This document shows positions 1-12,044 of a DNA stretch of 64,000 nt, in pieces. The notes below the pieces were generated by a model. It saw nothing but the letters and a program-made list of their open reading frames with translations. It was not told the origin of the DNA and ran no database searches. The stretch is from positions 146,876,528-146,940,527 of the forward strand of contig CM071570.1 of NCBI GenBank assembly GCA_036426205.1, read 5' to 3'. Each line of letters starts with the position of its first letter. Within the stretch, counting starts at the first letter, position 1. A program made the position numbers and the translations under genes. The stretch is from Ascaphus truei. Its lineage: Eukaryota; Chordata; Amphibia; Anura; Ascaphidae.

Positions 1-304
1 AAGGTAAATGATTAGAATGAAAAAGTTATTTTGTCAAAGTTTGGAACAAACAAAACTGCTTGTTTGGGATAAAGTGCCAGCATGCACATTGATATACCTC
101 TATGTCACGCGTCATTCAAGTCAGCGAGGACATGATTTAGACCACAAGTTCACCAGTGGATTATATCCAATGGCAGTTTTTGATTAATCCACGCAGACTG
201 AAACTGTATCAATCCATCGGCGGATTTTAGACTGTGGAACAGATCTTCAATGGAAAACTTGAGAAAATCCAGGAAACAGATTTGGACTGATTCACCCATC
301 TGTA
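1..304. repeat. AT-rich flank with decayed MITE fragment
   Basis: No coding signal. From about 120 to 313 the sequence resembles the dispersed MITE seen again near 15.4-15.7, 42.15-42.56 and 57.5-57.8 kb: it speaks of repeated 'ATCC...GGATTT' blocks and ends in a degraded form of the terminal motif GCCCATCTCTA. Family assignment is by eye; a hAT-type non-autonomous element is likely but not shown. Confidence 0.3.
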
Positions 305-1260
305 GTGATTATGTCATCCTTGGTATTACTACAACTGATAGTTGTGTTGGTGGTGGCAGCAGCAATTAAGACTGCGATGCTACTCAATCAATCTGAGAAG
401 CAGGGAGCTATGGCCACCACAATTGTAGCACTAGGGCTCCAGTTGATATCAATACACAAACACACAAGTCCATCACCATTATTGTTATCTTCAAAAAAAG
501 CACACATTGTTAGGCAACAGCAGCTAATGCGCCACCATTTGTCATTATTATCAAGACAGCATGGCTTTGGTAGTGGCACTGGGAGATGAGGCAAGAATAT
601 CTTATCCTCTGCAGTAGACAGTATTAATCAATATAAAACTGCTGAGGAGGAGGAGGAAGAAAAGTAAGAGTGTGGGGAGGATGATGATGAATGTGTTAGT
701 AATAGTGGTGGGTGCAGCAGTGATAGCACAAGTGTGGCAGTGAGCAGGAAAGCTTCTATAATGCAATTTAGGCCAGCAGTGGCAAAATCTATCCCTCTCT
801 CATTAAGTCCAGCAGGGATTCAGAGTGTGTTGTTTAACATAGAGGGCAAGGATGGGGGCACAGTCACTTGTACTATGCTATTGAGACAGGAGAAAGCAGA
901 TAATCTTCTGGGTATCTCTGCATCTATACAGCATGTGACCAGTCATTAAAAGGCTTCATGACAAATATGTTTAAACTCTTACTACAGAAGGGCACAAGTA
1001 CTAACATAGTTTTGAGAAGAAAGGATGGCTAAATTCCTAGTAGTCGATCAGGTGACTCAGATGATTATGGTGGTGGAGGTCATCATGATGAGGTCAGCTG
1101 TACTTGATAATGGTTGACTAAACAGTAATAGTTATAATGATTAGACTGTTAGGGCTCCTTCAACACAAGCTGATACTAGTAGTGTACAGCATAGGTATGG
1201 AAAAAACAGGGTCCTCTGGCAGTAGATAAACATGTGGACCATTCATACCAAATTCACTAC
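305..1260 (+). pseudogene. Degenerate region, possibly 5' part of a hAT transposase fossil
   Basis: Several short open stretches in shifting frames, rich in GAT/GGT/AGT codons (Asp/Ser/Gly-rich when translated), lie directly upstream of a recognisable hAT fragment at about 1.33-1.5 kb. One stretch near 840-950 has a Cys pair and a later His, which could be the remains of a BED-type zinc finger, but the match is weak. No continuous frame survives. The simplest reading is the eroded N-terminal half of the same transposase; unrelated low-complexity sequence is the alternative. Confidence 0.25.
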
Positions 1261-1325
1261 ACAAACCCACAGTTCACGTAGTTTTTTTATAGGGTGTGAA
1301 CCATCTCTAACACAATAAGGCCCTC

Positions 1326-1510
1326 ATGCTGAATGGAAAATTGGCCAAAGTGCTTGCTGTTGATATGTTTCCCTTCAGCTTTGTAGAGGGCAAAGGCTTT
1401 ATGGAGCTACTTAAATGTGCTGAACCCTGCTGAAAAACACAATAAGGCATATGTTTCCACCAAGGCTGGGCCTAGTGAGAGAAATTGAATGAGCAGTAAG
1501 AGCCTGAGAC
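1326..1510 (+). pseudogene. hAT/ZBED-type transposase fragment
   Basis: The frame from 1326 to the stop at 1431-1433 encodes about 35 residues with the pattern AVDMFPFSFVEGKGFMELLK. This corresponds to the conserved 'AVDM-PF--VE--GF--L' block in the RNase H-like fold of hAT/ZBED transposases. Just downstream, in another frame (about 1449-1490), a YMFPPRLGLVREIE-like stretch fits the next conserved 'Y-.PSR-.' segment, so a stop and a frameshift separate them. Hand translation only; DDE residues are not identifiable. It is a non-functional fossil. A domesticated ZBED gene is unlikely because of the breaks. Confidence 0.5.
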
Positions 1511-1978
1511 ATACCGGCTAAGCAGCTGTTGACTGACTAAGCTGCCACCAGTTCCCATCCTGCCCATGGCATATCACCAGCATCAGCACCCAAAAGTGTA
1601 CGCCACCATCATCATTATCATCTATGTCAGTTTCCAACTGGTCAGTAGCATCATTTTTTTATTTTACCCTTTTGTGGGGGCCCAAACATGTCCGCACTCC
1701 ATTTTCATGAAATTCTGTAAAACAAGTTGCACCCAAGACTATTTCCGTGAATTCCCAGGCAATGTAAACTTTTGCCAAATCACAATTTGAAAAGAAAACC
1801 CAAACAATTCAGAACTCGAATTGTAATCTCAACAGTATTCACATGCAACAAAGTGTGCTGCATAATATTGTGTTGATGCAAAATATATTTAAATTATACA
1901 TAAATCAAAGGGATTTATATTTGTTATAATGTTTTTACGACTTTCAATTGTTCATAATCCCGGAGATGTTATTTAAGT

Positions 1979-2038
1979 AATAATCCCTGAAGAACAGGGA
2001 ATTATTGGCCAGTACTGCCCTGTTCTGAGGGGATTATT
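1979..2038. repeat. 60-nt imperfect hairpin
   Basis: Arms 1979-1999 and 2018-2038 are inverted copies (AATAATCCCTGAAGAACAGGG against its near reverse complement) with two mismatched positions and an 18-nt loop. Such hairpins are typical of MITE ends. A second hairpin lies at 2847-2918, and the motif TATAGGCTAAA near 2045 recurs inverted near 2930, so both may bound one non-autonomous element. Confidence 0.45.
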
Positions 2039-2195
2039 ACTATTATAGGCTAAATGTAGGCTTATTTCATAAATAATAGACACTTTTGAATAGTTAAATA
2101 GATTTTTTTATTAAAATAAAATGGTAAATACATGAAACCACCTCTATATACTCTTACACTGCAGATATCTATATACACACACTACCGCCCCCTTT

Positions 2196-2197
2196 GT

Positions 2198-2242
<45 letters not shown>

Positions 2243-2620
2243 TGCTACACACACACACAAAAAACAGCACACCACACACAACACAGTGCCTCTACACACA
2301 CACTGGAGCTCTAGACACACAACACAGCACCTCCTCTACGCTCACTACACAGCACCTCTACACACACAGTAGCAGCTCTACACACACAGCAGCTCTACAC
2401 ACACAAACTCTGATGTACACACACATGCTACACCCATAAACACTGCTGCTACACATACAACAGCACAACACACACACACACTGCAGCCACAATAAAAAAT
2501 GCAGCCACTTACTAAACCTTGCACTCTCCCCCCCAGCTCTACACACAACACAGCACCTCTACACCCCCATCCCCACACAAACACACAACACTGCACCTCT
2601 ATACACAACATACTTACTTC
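2196..2620 (+). repeat. CA microsatellite and CA-rich degenerate minisatellite
   Basis: A pure (CA)n tract at about 2200-2240 is followed by degenerate units of the type CTCTACACACAACACAGCAC up to about 2620. The short reading frames across it on both strands are artefacts of the repeat. Polymorphic length is expected. Confidence 0.85.
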
Positions 2621-2846
2621 TTTGCAGACTCCCCCACCCACAATTCAACTGAATCTGCTCAGAAAATCTCAGTCATCTCAGGAGGGGGAGGAGTCAAACC
2701 ATGGCTGATACTTTTTGACCAATCTCCTGCCATGTCTCAGAGCTTTTACTTAATTCAAACCAATCCCCTGCCCTGTCTCAGCTGTTCTGAAAGCTGATTA
2801 GCTGGAAATAAACAGATTGAAAACTGCATTTTGCAAGCTGCTGAAA

Positions 2847-2918
2847 TTCAGGGCATTACTGTGGATAATGCCCGGCATTTTAACCAGTTAGAGAGCAGGG
2901 TTTTCAATATGCCCTGAA
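2847..2918. repeat. Hairpin, possible MITE end
   Basis: TTCAGGGCAT (2847-2856) and ATGCCCTGAA (2909-2918) are perfect 10-bp inverted arms with a further short internal palindrome (AATGCCCGGCATT). Probably the right end of the element whose left hairpin is at 1979-2038. Confidence 0.45.
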
Positions 2919-3080
2919 TTTTACTGCTTTAGCCTATAATTACAAACAAAAGGGGGACATTGTTTAGCAAAGAGTGTTTAGCTGATTTGGGTGCCAATCT
3001 TACACGTAGGGGACACCTGGGATATGCAAAGACATTTGCTACCTTTGTATATAAGTGGTATTGTGTATAACAGTTTGTAT

Positions 3081-3116
3081 CTTGACAAAGGTCTGAGTTT
3101 GAGACCAAAACATCGA
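3081..3116 (+). ncRNA. Decayed hammerhead-like motif 1
   Basis: Order of parts: TTGACAAA (decayed CTGACGAA core), then a perfect 5-bp stem II GGTCT (3090-3094) / AGACC (3102-3106) with a 7-nt loop, then AAAACATCG where GAAACGTCG would be expected. The differences from the core are mostly C-to-T or G-to-A type, as expected from CpG decay. Catalytic G12 reads A, so activity is not expected. Likely a fossil of a Penelope-type terminal region. Confidence 0.35.
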
Positions 3117-3139
3117 TTCATTTAGAATTAAATTTCACT

Positions 3140-4634
3140 TTTTGAAGACCCCAGGAGGGCTGGTTCTTTAAGTGAGGAATTGTTTGCAAGTGGTTGCATC
3201 CTCTCTGCGGGTAGATTTTCCATGCTTCAGAGGCAATTTTTTGTGACTGCACCTACTTAAATAATACTAAGCATCACAAATAGCTCTTTTTTTTTAAGCA
3301 AAATTGGCGCCTGTCAAACTCCTTTTCAAATGTACCTGTGTGCGCCTATGTACTAAACTCAAATATCTTCATATGCACCAACTGCAACAAAGTCTTTTTT
3401 CCCCCCATTTGTTTTGTGCTACAGAAAAAGACAGATGGGATAAATGGTATGTACTAAAAATAATATTTCTCTGTGGCACAAAATAGATTAAAAGTGAGTC
3501 AAAATCGTCGAGCAAGTTAAACACAGCGTAAACCCTAAAGAGACTGGTAATAGTGTTAGTGTAGAATGAAGTTACTGTGTATCAAACCCAAAATGTATTT
3601 GACACAGCACATATTTTTTATTTTACAGGTTAAACTTTTTTTATTTTCCCAGTATGGCTATTAGAAATCATATTACACTAAAAATGTATATTTATTAATA
3701 CTAGTTAGGAACAAAAAATTACACATAATTTTTTTTTTTTATTTAAATTGTAGCAATCATGTATTCAACATGAGGGATTTATCAAGTATAATTTCAACAA
3801 GCTTATTATGCATCATATATTAATTTTCTTTTACTTTTTAGCATGAAATGTTGACATGCAATTTAAAAATAAAACCTTAATGCGCTGACGGCTTAGCATA
3901 CCTGGTTTTGATTGTGGAAATGACCTTCTTGGTTGCCAGAATTGTTTAACCTACACAATTTATTATACAGATTGCACATATACAGTATTTAACAATTGGA
4001 AAATGTGTTTAGTGATTAACTAACATTTTATTGACCAACTTACCCCACGTTACACTGTACCAAAAGCCATGTTTATTTAAATAACATGTCGTATGGTACA
4101 ATATAACATCAGATGAGCTGTGCTCAATTGTCTATGAGTATCTGCTATAGTTTGCATTTGAGGTATTCTGGAAAAATTATATTGGAATAAAAATACCATG
4201 GAAGGAATGATAGTAGCTGTACAGTATAACCAAAATGCGTTTTCATACTAGTAGTTACATCTAATATTGCCAATATGCATCATGTAAATGGTTGAAAACA
4301 AAGCAAATTTGGAATACATTTTAAGTAAAAGAAGTAGCTCATAATTAAAACATTGCTAATAGATTGTATAGTTTATTAATGTTTTGAAGAACAGCATAAG
4401 GCAAACCACATCATTTCTACAAAGTGATGCCAATGGTAAAAATAAATAAATAGTGAAACATATATAGCAAGGATAAAGAACTGAGCATATGCACTTGGAA
4501 AGCAAAACATATGGGTTTCCATATGTTATAATGCTTAGTCTGAGATGTTTTAAAAAAAAAAACTCACAGAAAGGCTAAGGCGTATACTTGTTGTGAAAAT
4601 CATGTACATCTTGCACTACCAAAAGCTATTGTTA
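3140..4634. other. AT-rich unannotated stretch
   Basis: No coding frame of note, no clear tandem or inverted repeat; several A/T homopolymers. I see nothing supportable here. Confidence 0.5.
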
Positions 4635-4945
4635 TTCATGTATGTATGTATATTTTTATTTATATAGCGCCATCAAAAAGCGCTATACAAAGCGCTTTAC
4701 CGCAGTAACACACATGACATAATGGGAGTAAGCGCTTAATACATACAAGTAACAGTAGTAAAAGGAGTGCCTGCCTGAGGAGCTTATAATCTATGTGGTT
4801 AGTAGGGAGAAGTTACAGAGAATGTAGGGGCATATTTGGGTAAGTATGTCTGCACGGGGTGATGGTGAATGTATGAGAGGTATAGTATCAGCCAACAGAG
4901 ATACTCACATGCTTTATTAAAGAGGTGTGTTTTCATTTAGTGATG
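4635..4945 (-). mobile_element. L2-like LINE 3' end (fragment)
   Basis: Read on the minus strand, this segment matches the 3' part of the LINE at 58.2-58.8 kb. Shared blocks are the GCTGATACTATAC stretch, the AAGCTT...GGCAGG-CTCC-type block, and the tail GCGCTATATAAATAAAAATA. The tail block resembles the 3' UTR of vertebrate L2-type LINEs (TGTAAGCT...GGGCAGGGAC). Truncated at 5'; no coding part kept. Two copies in one window support a dispersed, high-copy family. Confidence 0.6.
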
Positions 4946-6384
4946 ATGTGTACAAGTAGCATTAGGGTGCATGGGATAATTCATTCAAAACATATAAATA
5001 CAAAACAGCTTAATCGCAATCATTTAACAGTTATTAATCCTATTCAGTATGCTGTGAATCACCTTCCCAATGCAGGAGAAGAGAACAGGAGCACCCCAAT
5101 GAACTAAAATCTTCTCAAGCACTGGGAAGTGACTTCACAACAGAAAGTTACTTTAAAGTAGCCATGTATTCATGTAAAGTACAGTAAGATTCATTACATA
5201 ATGTAAATATTATTAGCCAAAATACACATATAATATGATTATATCTAATGCTAATGCTGATCATATCATATGACCTGTCAGTTATTAAATCATTGCTCAC
5301 AGTGATTTATTTTGCTAATCCGATAATTATATGACTTGATGCAATGAAAAAAACAAAATGATACACTGTAAATGATTATGACTCTCACTGAAGTAGTACC
5401 GTTTACTGGTTATCAATGAAACAAAGGGTAAAGCCATAATATACATACACATTATACTTGTCACTTGTGACACCAGCACTGTGCTTTGTTAAAGTGTTAA
5501 AATTAACATCACTCTAACTGATTGCACCATAGCAATATAGGCTGATCAGGTACCATGAAATCATTTTTGACACTTTTGAAAATAAAGCAGCTCTGGGGGA
5601 TCTGAAAATATTCTTTAAATGTCACTAAAAAATAAAAGTACATATTAATCTAATTGGCAGATAATCTACATACCTCAGTAGGTGAACTTTTTTTTTTAAT
5701 ACTCCACAGTGATTACAGTTCTTCCCTTAAAAGTTCTTAAAGTGATTTTTCCTTTCTTTCCATTAATTTCTCTTTCCATTAATCTCTCATCTTTATCCAA
5801 CCCTTGCAATTTCAAGCTAGAGAAAACAAATTAGGAAAAAATCAGTTAATTGACTTTATTTGCTTTAATGCTGCCAGTCTATATTATCTGCTTTTTCTTA
5901 AATTGAGTTTGGGACTGCCAACTTTGATGGTATTACACTGCGTCTTGAGTTGCTGCCAGCATATCCTCAGCAAATATATTTAAATGAAAGCTAAGCTTCT
6001 TACAATATTCATGTTATGCTCTAAGTATGGTTTATAGAAATGTGAAACCATTCATGACTTTGAAATATGTTACAGTATTTAGCCAAAATTAGTTAAACTG
6101 TGAAGCATGTAGAAGTTATTTGTAACAGTTTTCCCCCAATTTTCCTATTATTATGAACCAAACAACTTTTTTCATTGTAAATAAGTTTTGTACTTGCATA
6201 TTTAATAACTAAATATAGAAATGTATTGCTTGAGGGCACATTGGTTTTAAACTCACCCATCACACCCCTATTACCCATCCCACATCTATTTAAATAGCAG
6301 GTCGAAGTACAGTACACACAGGTAATTGTGTTAGTCATTGAGAGATTTCATCCCCTAAAAGATGCTTATAACCTTTGCTGAAGA
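4946..6384. other. AT-rich unannotated stretch
   Basis: No supportable gene, RNA or repeat structure seen on either strand apart from short homopolymers. Confidence 0.5.
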
Positions 6385-6388
6385 AACA

Positions 6389-6419
<31 letters not shown>

Positions 6420-6436
6420 TGTATACACACACACAT
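6385..6436 (+). repeat. ACAT/TA/CA compound microsatellite
   Basis: (ACAT)n followed by (AT)n and (AC)n units; simple sequence DNA. Confidence 0.85.
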
Positions 6437-7029
6437 TGTGAGCTCATTTGCATGTCATTTCCCAGAATCCCTTGCTGCAGTGGGAGCACTGTATGCTAGG
6501 TGATAATGGTGAAAGGCAGGGTTGCAGACCTGTCTAAGACGTGAATGTGCTCACAAGTGATAGTCTTCATTGGCTATATGCTAACGCTGAGGTTTTTTGT
6601 TGCCTTTTTCACCCACCATAACTTAAAAATAAATATATATATATAATTTTTTTCTTGCACTATTAAATATTTTTGTTCACTATATTTATTACAGCACTTT
6701 TTGTGTTTAACTGCACTATAGCTCACACATAGCACATTAAAGCGTGCCACACAGAAGGCCGTCACTTTTGCGCTAATAACGATCGTTCCCTAAATCGAGA
6801 ACAGACGTAATTTTTTTTCTTCAGTTTAGCGGGTATCCTTAAAGCTAATGAGATAGAAATATTACGTATGTTAATAAAAGTAGCAGCGGTAGTAAAGGGG
6901 ATTTTTGTGTAGTGGAGAAGCTTTAACAACATGCGCATTGGCAAAACTTTAACTCACGTTAATGAACGAACATTAAAGATGCATTACTTATGTGCATTAT
7001 CTAAAGCAAATGCAAATATTGTTATAATA
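6437..7029. other. Unclassified interspersed sequence
   Basis: Contains a moderately GC block (about 6445-6560) that looks like the edge of a dispersed repeat, then AT-rich sequence with scattered CpG. No inverted or direct repeat boundaries were identified. Confidence 0.3.
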
Positions 7030-7099
7030 GGGATTAATAAACACACAGATACCCAGCAAGCTCTAAGAAACCCCATCGATTTACCACAAAATATTTATG
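7030..7099. repeat. Repeat A, part left of the LTR insertion
   Basis: The segment containing CCCAGCAAGCTC and ACCACA matches the sequence at about 30645-30700 that runs directly into the GTGTCAAAAGGAGTGCTACT block. Here that continuity is broken by the LTR at 7100-7805 and resumes at 7806. Confidence 0.55.
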
Positions 7100-7805
7100 T
7101 GTAGCGGGGTACCCCCTGGCTACTAAATCTACCCAATGGGCTGGCAGTAAACCCTGGTATTCACAGGTCTGCCAGTAGTTATCATGGGGGTTTTTCCCCT
7201 TCATCTTTTGGTACAGCGTTTGAGTGACAGCATGGGGCGGCATATCCTGTTGTGGCTGGGCCAACAGGATGCCCGCTCTCTGGCTGTACTTAGGGGCAGG
7301 ACTGCCGTAGAGTTAGTTGGTTGTCCTTCCCCATGAAGAAAGCAGGTCATGTCTGTGAGCCTGAGATTGGGGCCTTCCATGCGCTCTTCCATCAGGGTAG
7401 GAGTAGAGTGATTATACCTCTGCTAGGGAGGTGGGGAAGAGCTTGGATGGCTGCGGGTGCCCTAGGCCCGTAGTGATGGTCCAGGGACTAAATCCGGTGA
7501 TAATTGAAAGAGAATAGACTGTGATCCGGGTAGTAATAAACCCGTTCCTATTTTGAAATATACCTCCTGCCTGTTGTGTGATCTAATTGGGGTTACAATT
7601 CTACCGTGGGAGATCACCTCCATATCCCTGGAGCCTATGGCAGATGGAGGCGCTGCACTGCTAAGTATTATGTGGGGTATGGACCCTAGAAGCCTGTTCC
7701 TGTGACCCAAAGTTACTGCGGATGACTCAGCCCTCCTGTTATCAGTAGGTATGCACCACATGTACCCAATAATGGCACCGATATGCGATTTATAACACCG
7801 TTACA
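7100..7805. mobile_element. Solo LTR, 706 bp
   Basis: Begins TGTAGCGG and ends CCGTTACA, a TG...CA structure with a 7/8 terminal inverted repeat. It is flanked by TATG on both sides (7096-7099 and 7806-7809). The flanks belong to one dispersed repeat (repeat A). The intact paralogue at about 30680-30715 shows the same flanks joined with a single TATG, which is an in-window empty site. No internal coding sequence, so a solo LTR formed by LTR-LTR recombination. Superfamily not determined; orientation not assigned. Confidence 0.65.
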
Positions 7806-7935
7806 TATGTATATAAGTGTCAAAAGGAGTGCTACTGGGCGTGGCTAAATGTATACAACAAGAAACAAAGAAGTCCAGAGCAAGATCCAATGTGATAAAA
7901 ATACACAGTGAAATACCTTTATATCTCTTGAAATT
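7806..7935. repeat. Repeat A, part right of the LTR insertion
   Basis: Starts near AAGTGTCAAAAGGAGTGCTA and continues through ACACAGTGAAATACC; matches 30705-30830 closely. It is the displaced right half of the copy interrupted at 7100. Confidence 0.65.
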
Positions 7936-8619
7936 ATAATAGGGATTAAAAAATGTTACACTTTTCCCTGCTCCTATTATTTATATTGGCCTTCCTTAAT
8001 TTATTTGCATTGTACATTATTAAAAGTTAATTATTATAGACATGTATGTATAAACATTATTGTACACATACTTAATACAGTCATAATTACAGTACATATC
8101 ATATTAGATCACACAAATATATCACTTTAATCACTAAAAAACATGCTATAGTTTATGATGTGTTTCAGACATTTATATGATCCATAATCTGTCTTTGTAT
8201 GAAAAGAGCATTTTTTGGAAGACAAGGTTAATATACTCGCTACATTGCTTATAGGCGATTTCCCCCCAAAACGCATTGGTAAGCAGGGTCTGGATGTTGG
8301 CAACACCAGCTTTGGAAGGTCATAAATATTGTAGCGGTTTTACCGTAAGCTAACATGAACAGAGGTTAGAGGATCTGCATTGTTGGGTAAACTGCTCATG
8401 GCCATATGATTTGCATATGAGTAAGCAAGACGTCCATTAAAAGTTAGCAATGCGCTAATTGTCAGGCGAACGCGAGGTTATCGTAATGCCATTCCGCTTT
8501 GGAGATACGCGTTATCATTATTGATGAGTTAAATAACAATAACGTAATGATAAAAAAATGTATAGACCTCAGAGGGTCTACCCCATACTACTCCTGAATA
8601 TTAACCCCTTAAACATCTC
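7936..8619. other. Unannotated stretch
   Basis: AT-rich; a segment around 8440-8530 with CpG-containing GCGCTAA/CGTTATC motifs resembles MITE sequence, but I could not define ends. Confidence 0.3.
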
Positions 8620-8885
8620 ATACACGTCACGCATTCCATGCTATTGACTACAGTATATCATAGTTTTGCTTCTGCTTTTCTCTATGCAGTGGAGGAAATA
8701 TAAAGGACACGTTATAAAATGAGTAGTGTAGGAACGTGTTTAAAAGGTCTACATTAATGTGGCCCAGGCTTAACATGTTTTGGCCCAAAGATTGAACAAA
8801 ATGACCCTATTTGTGACAACCAAAAACATATGTAAATGAATCAAATAAATAAGATGTGCATTGGGGTTTCTTTGTTTATTATTTT
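8620..8885. repeat. Repeat B, single-arm copy
   Basis: The blocks AGTGTAGG, GGCTTAACATGTTTTGG, AAACATAT and GCATTGGGGTTTCTTTGTTT occur in the same order at 12360-12540, where the element is a full foldback. This copy also carries TTTTCTCTATGCAGTGGA, found inverted at about 12215-12240. Confidence 0.6.
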
Positions 8886-10979
8886 AAAGCATATCCTCAC
8901 TTCTGTGTATGCCCACTCTTCACATCTCCATAGGATATGTGAAGTCCACATATTTATTTATATTAAATCAACAGGGAATTATTGCAAGGTAGGAACCATT
9001 TCACAAATACTGCATTTATTATTGTTGTATGACTCTATGCTGCCTTACTTTGGTTTTTATGTTTCTATGCATCTACTGATTGAATCTGTGGAGTAAGAAA
9101 TTCATTTGTCTCTGTACTCATTCTTTGGTTTACATGATTTACTTTATCTTACTCTATAAAAACATAATAGTTAGAACAGGACCTGGCTGGATCAGGCTCT
9201 TTAAATATGATATATTATTATAGTAGGTTACTCTGTTTTGCATTGTCAGCCCAATGTAGAATTGTAATGAGCTTACTCGTACGTCAAAAAATATGTGACC
9301 ACACTTCACAGGTTAGCTATAGTACATTTATCTGCAAACCAACTTTATAGTTTGCATGTTTATTCATAGCAATAAAACTAAATGAGAAAAAAAATAGTTT
9401 ACTGGGTCAGTAAGGAGGGGAAATCATTTGCAAGCAAATGCAGTGCAGGAGGACACTGAGCCTAATTGAAAATGTAGCCTTTTATATCATGTCTCTGCTT
9501 TAACATGAGTGTTATTCTGTGAGTTATGTTGATGCTACAATTTACTGTGAATGTAATATCAGCAAAAAATTGAGGCATCATAAAATGAGCAGTTAAAAAT
9601 GAGCAGCTATGGGTCACAGAATCTAAATGTCTGTCAGGCCACATCATTTGATTGCTGCCATTGTATTATTCAGCCATTTCCTAGCAATGTGACAGAGATG
9701 ACCTCAATAATAACAGGCATACGTCCCAATTTCTGCAGTGGGTTTTTTTCTGTCATTTTTCAGATACACTTAAAATCCGTGCTTTGATATATCTTGTCTG
9801 TTAAAATACACAGTATGTTTTATCTAAAAAGTTAACTGTTAAAAAATTGAGTCTTTTTAGTTTAATATTAGTTGGTAACCACTATGTGTAGTTGAATTTA
9901 GTAGATGATAATCTAATCATGCGGAATGACCCGAAATGTATCAAAACTAATTAATTTATGCTGTCTCAACACATTAAACCACAAGTATAGAAACTATTTA
10001 TACTAACATGTAAATGTTTGTATCACATTTTTTTTTATTTAAGGTGAGCACTTTGATGGGTGTTTTGAGATTTTGCTTTTGCTTCTAAGACAAAAGTTGT
10101 ATTTTGGATTTGGTTTATGTTTTGTCAGAACTTAGTTTTCTATCCCAAATTTGCACAAAAAAAGTCAAAATATGTAGAAACATTTTTTTTTCAAAATGTG
10201 GGTAAACTTTTTCAAATTTCAGATTTTTGTGTGTCAGTTTGCACGCTTTGAGCCCATGAACCCAAATGTTTGACCAGTTTAAAAAAAGCAAAATAAGAAC
10301 CTGAGATGAACTTCAGATTTTGGGTCATATTTTAAGTTCGATCCGACCATTCCGAATGAACTACGAAGTTTAAATTTGAAACCCGCAATCCTGTACATCC
10401 TTAGTTTTTATATTCTTATTTATTCGGCAGCAACAGCGTTTTTCATTTGATGGAAATTACTATAGAGAACCTGCGGCAGTTCACGCCTCATAATTTGACA
10501 ATACAACAAACCCACAAATAAAATTATGAATCAGATTTGCTGGCAAGTGTTCAATTTCCTAGTTATTAGGGATACAGGTGAGTTAGGGAAAAAATTGGAA
10601 GGAAATACACTATTACTTGTATGAAATAACATTGTGTAGGCAAGTTGTTACATTCATTTTCCTAAAACTGGTAAATCATCACCATATGCATTACACTAAA
10701 TATACCAACTAATTATTTAAACATCTTTACTTGACGGCATTCCGTTATTTAAGCAACTCAAGTCTCAACATTTAACAAAAGTAGTTTCAGCAGTTTTTCT
10801 GTATGTCAAAGGTTAAAACTTTACTGACCTGCTGTTTTTTAAATATGTCAAACTGTAGGCAATTATTCTATAAATAAACAACACTGACATTACAAAAAAA
10901 AAAATCCATGGGAATTTCTTCCTAGATAAATATAGGGATGTGATGACGCAAAATAAACAGCCTCCAAAACTCACATCTT
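8886..10979. other. AT-rich unannotated stretch
   Basis: No supportable gene. Around 10200-10410 a CpG-poor block with 'ATTTTGGGTC...TTCGATCC' and an end near TGTACATCC may be another decayed hAT-type MITE, but no matching second end was found. Confidence 0.3.
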
Positions 10980-11172
10980 AAAAACTCCAACTCCCATTTT
11001 GAAAACTCCCATTTTGAAAACTCCCATCTTGAAAACTCCCGCCTCCTAAACTCCCGTCTTCTAAACTCCCATCTTCTAAACTCCCGTCTTCTAAACTCCC
11101 GCCTCCTAAACTCCCGTCTTCTAAACTCCCGCCTCCTAAACTCCCGCCTCCTAAACTCCCGCCTCCCTCCTA
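10980..11172. repeat. 15-bp minisatellite
   Basis: About thirteen tandem copies of a 15-bp unit, consensus CTCCCGCCTCCTAAA with variants CTCCCGTCTTCTAAA and CTCCCATTTTGAAAA. The left copies are the most divergent and the right copies the most uniform, consistent with recent expansion on the right side. Confidence 0.9.
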
Positions 11173-11429
11173 AAAAACTCTCTGACCAAACTCGGCGAAT
11201 TGAAACAAAGTTCAGTTTTATGTGCTTGTGCTGCTATTTTATACCATGTTCCTTATTAGATAGGCATAATATACACCATTTTGGTCATTTCTATATAAGC
11301 AAAAGACAAAATATGCAACATATTTTGTAAAATGGTGTTGGCAATATTTATTTATTACATAATACATAAATAAGCAAAATGTTATGTATTTTCTAATGCT
11401 TGTTTTGCATTGTGGAATATGTTGGCACC

Positions 11430-11483
11430 TTATTATTATGATTATTATATAATAATAATAATAATAATAAAATAATAATAACT
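11430..11483. repeat. ATT/AAT microsatellite
   Basis: (TTA)n then (AAT)n with a few interruptions. Confidence 0.85.
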
Positions 11484-12044
11484 GTAAAGCAACTGCGATG
11501 GAAAAAGTGGAACAATGGTTTGTTTCATATATCTGGCAGACAACTTACTCTATATCCAAACTAAAACTGAAAGTCAAAAGATTCACCTCCAAGAACTTCC
11601 CACATGGGGATATTTAGCAATGCTTTACTGCAATGTAAGCACTAGATTTTTTTTTTTTTTGGTGTCTTCTTCAAACATCTGCTCCTTCATTACTATTCTC
11701 AAGAATAATGAATACAACCCAACATTATAGGTAAAATGAGTGCATTAAAACATAGGAAAGAATTAAGTCAAAGAAAAAAAGAAATCCTAAATATATTAGA
11801 ATTCCAAACAATAAATGTAAATTAAATAATTGATATTCTATACATTACTGATACTCAAGAAAAGATTTCTTTCCTAAAACACATGGATTTCTAATGCACT
11901 ATTTTTTATGATAGCTCAATTTGAACATTGTTGGCCCTACTGTACATTGATGAAAATATAAGTATACATAATGTACATTAAATCAATCAAACAGTTTTCC
12001 AGCTCTGTAAATTCACCCTACAATTGAAAATAAGAATGGTTTTA
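11484..12044. other. AT-rich unannotated stretch
   Basis: Nothing supportable seen. Confidence 0.5.

Noticed and set aside
2132..2797. His/Thr-rich and Cys/Val-rich frames
   Set aside because: Translation of CA-rich simple sequence on the two strands.
10980..11172. Possible CRISPR-like array (regular repeats)
   Set aside because: 15-bp units without spacers; a minisatellite in a eukaryotic genome.
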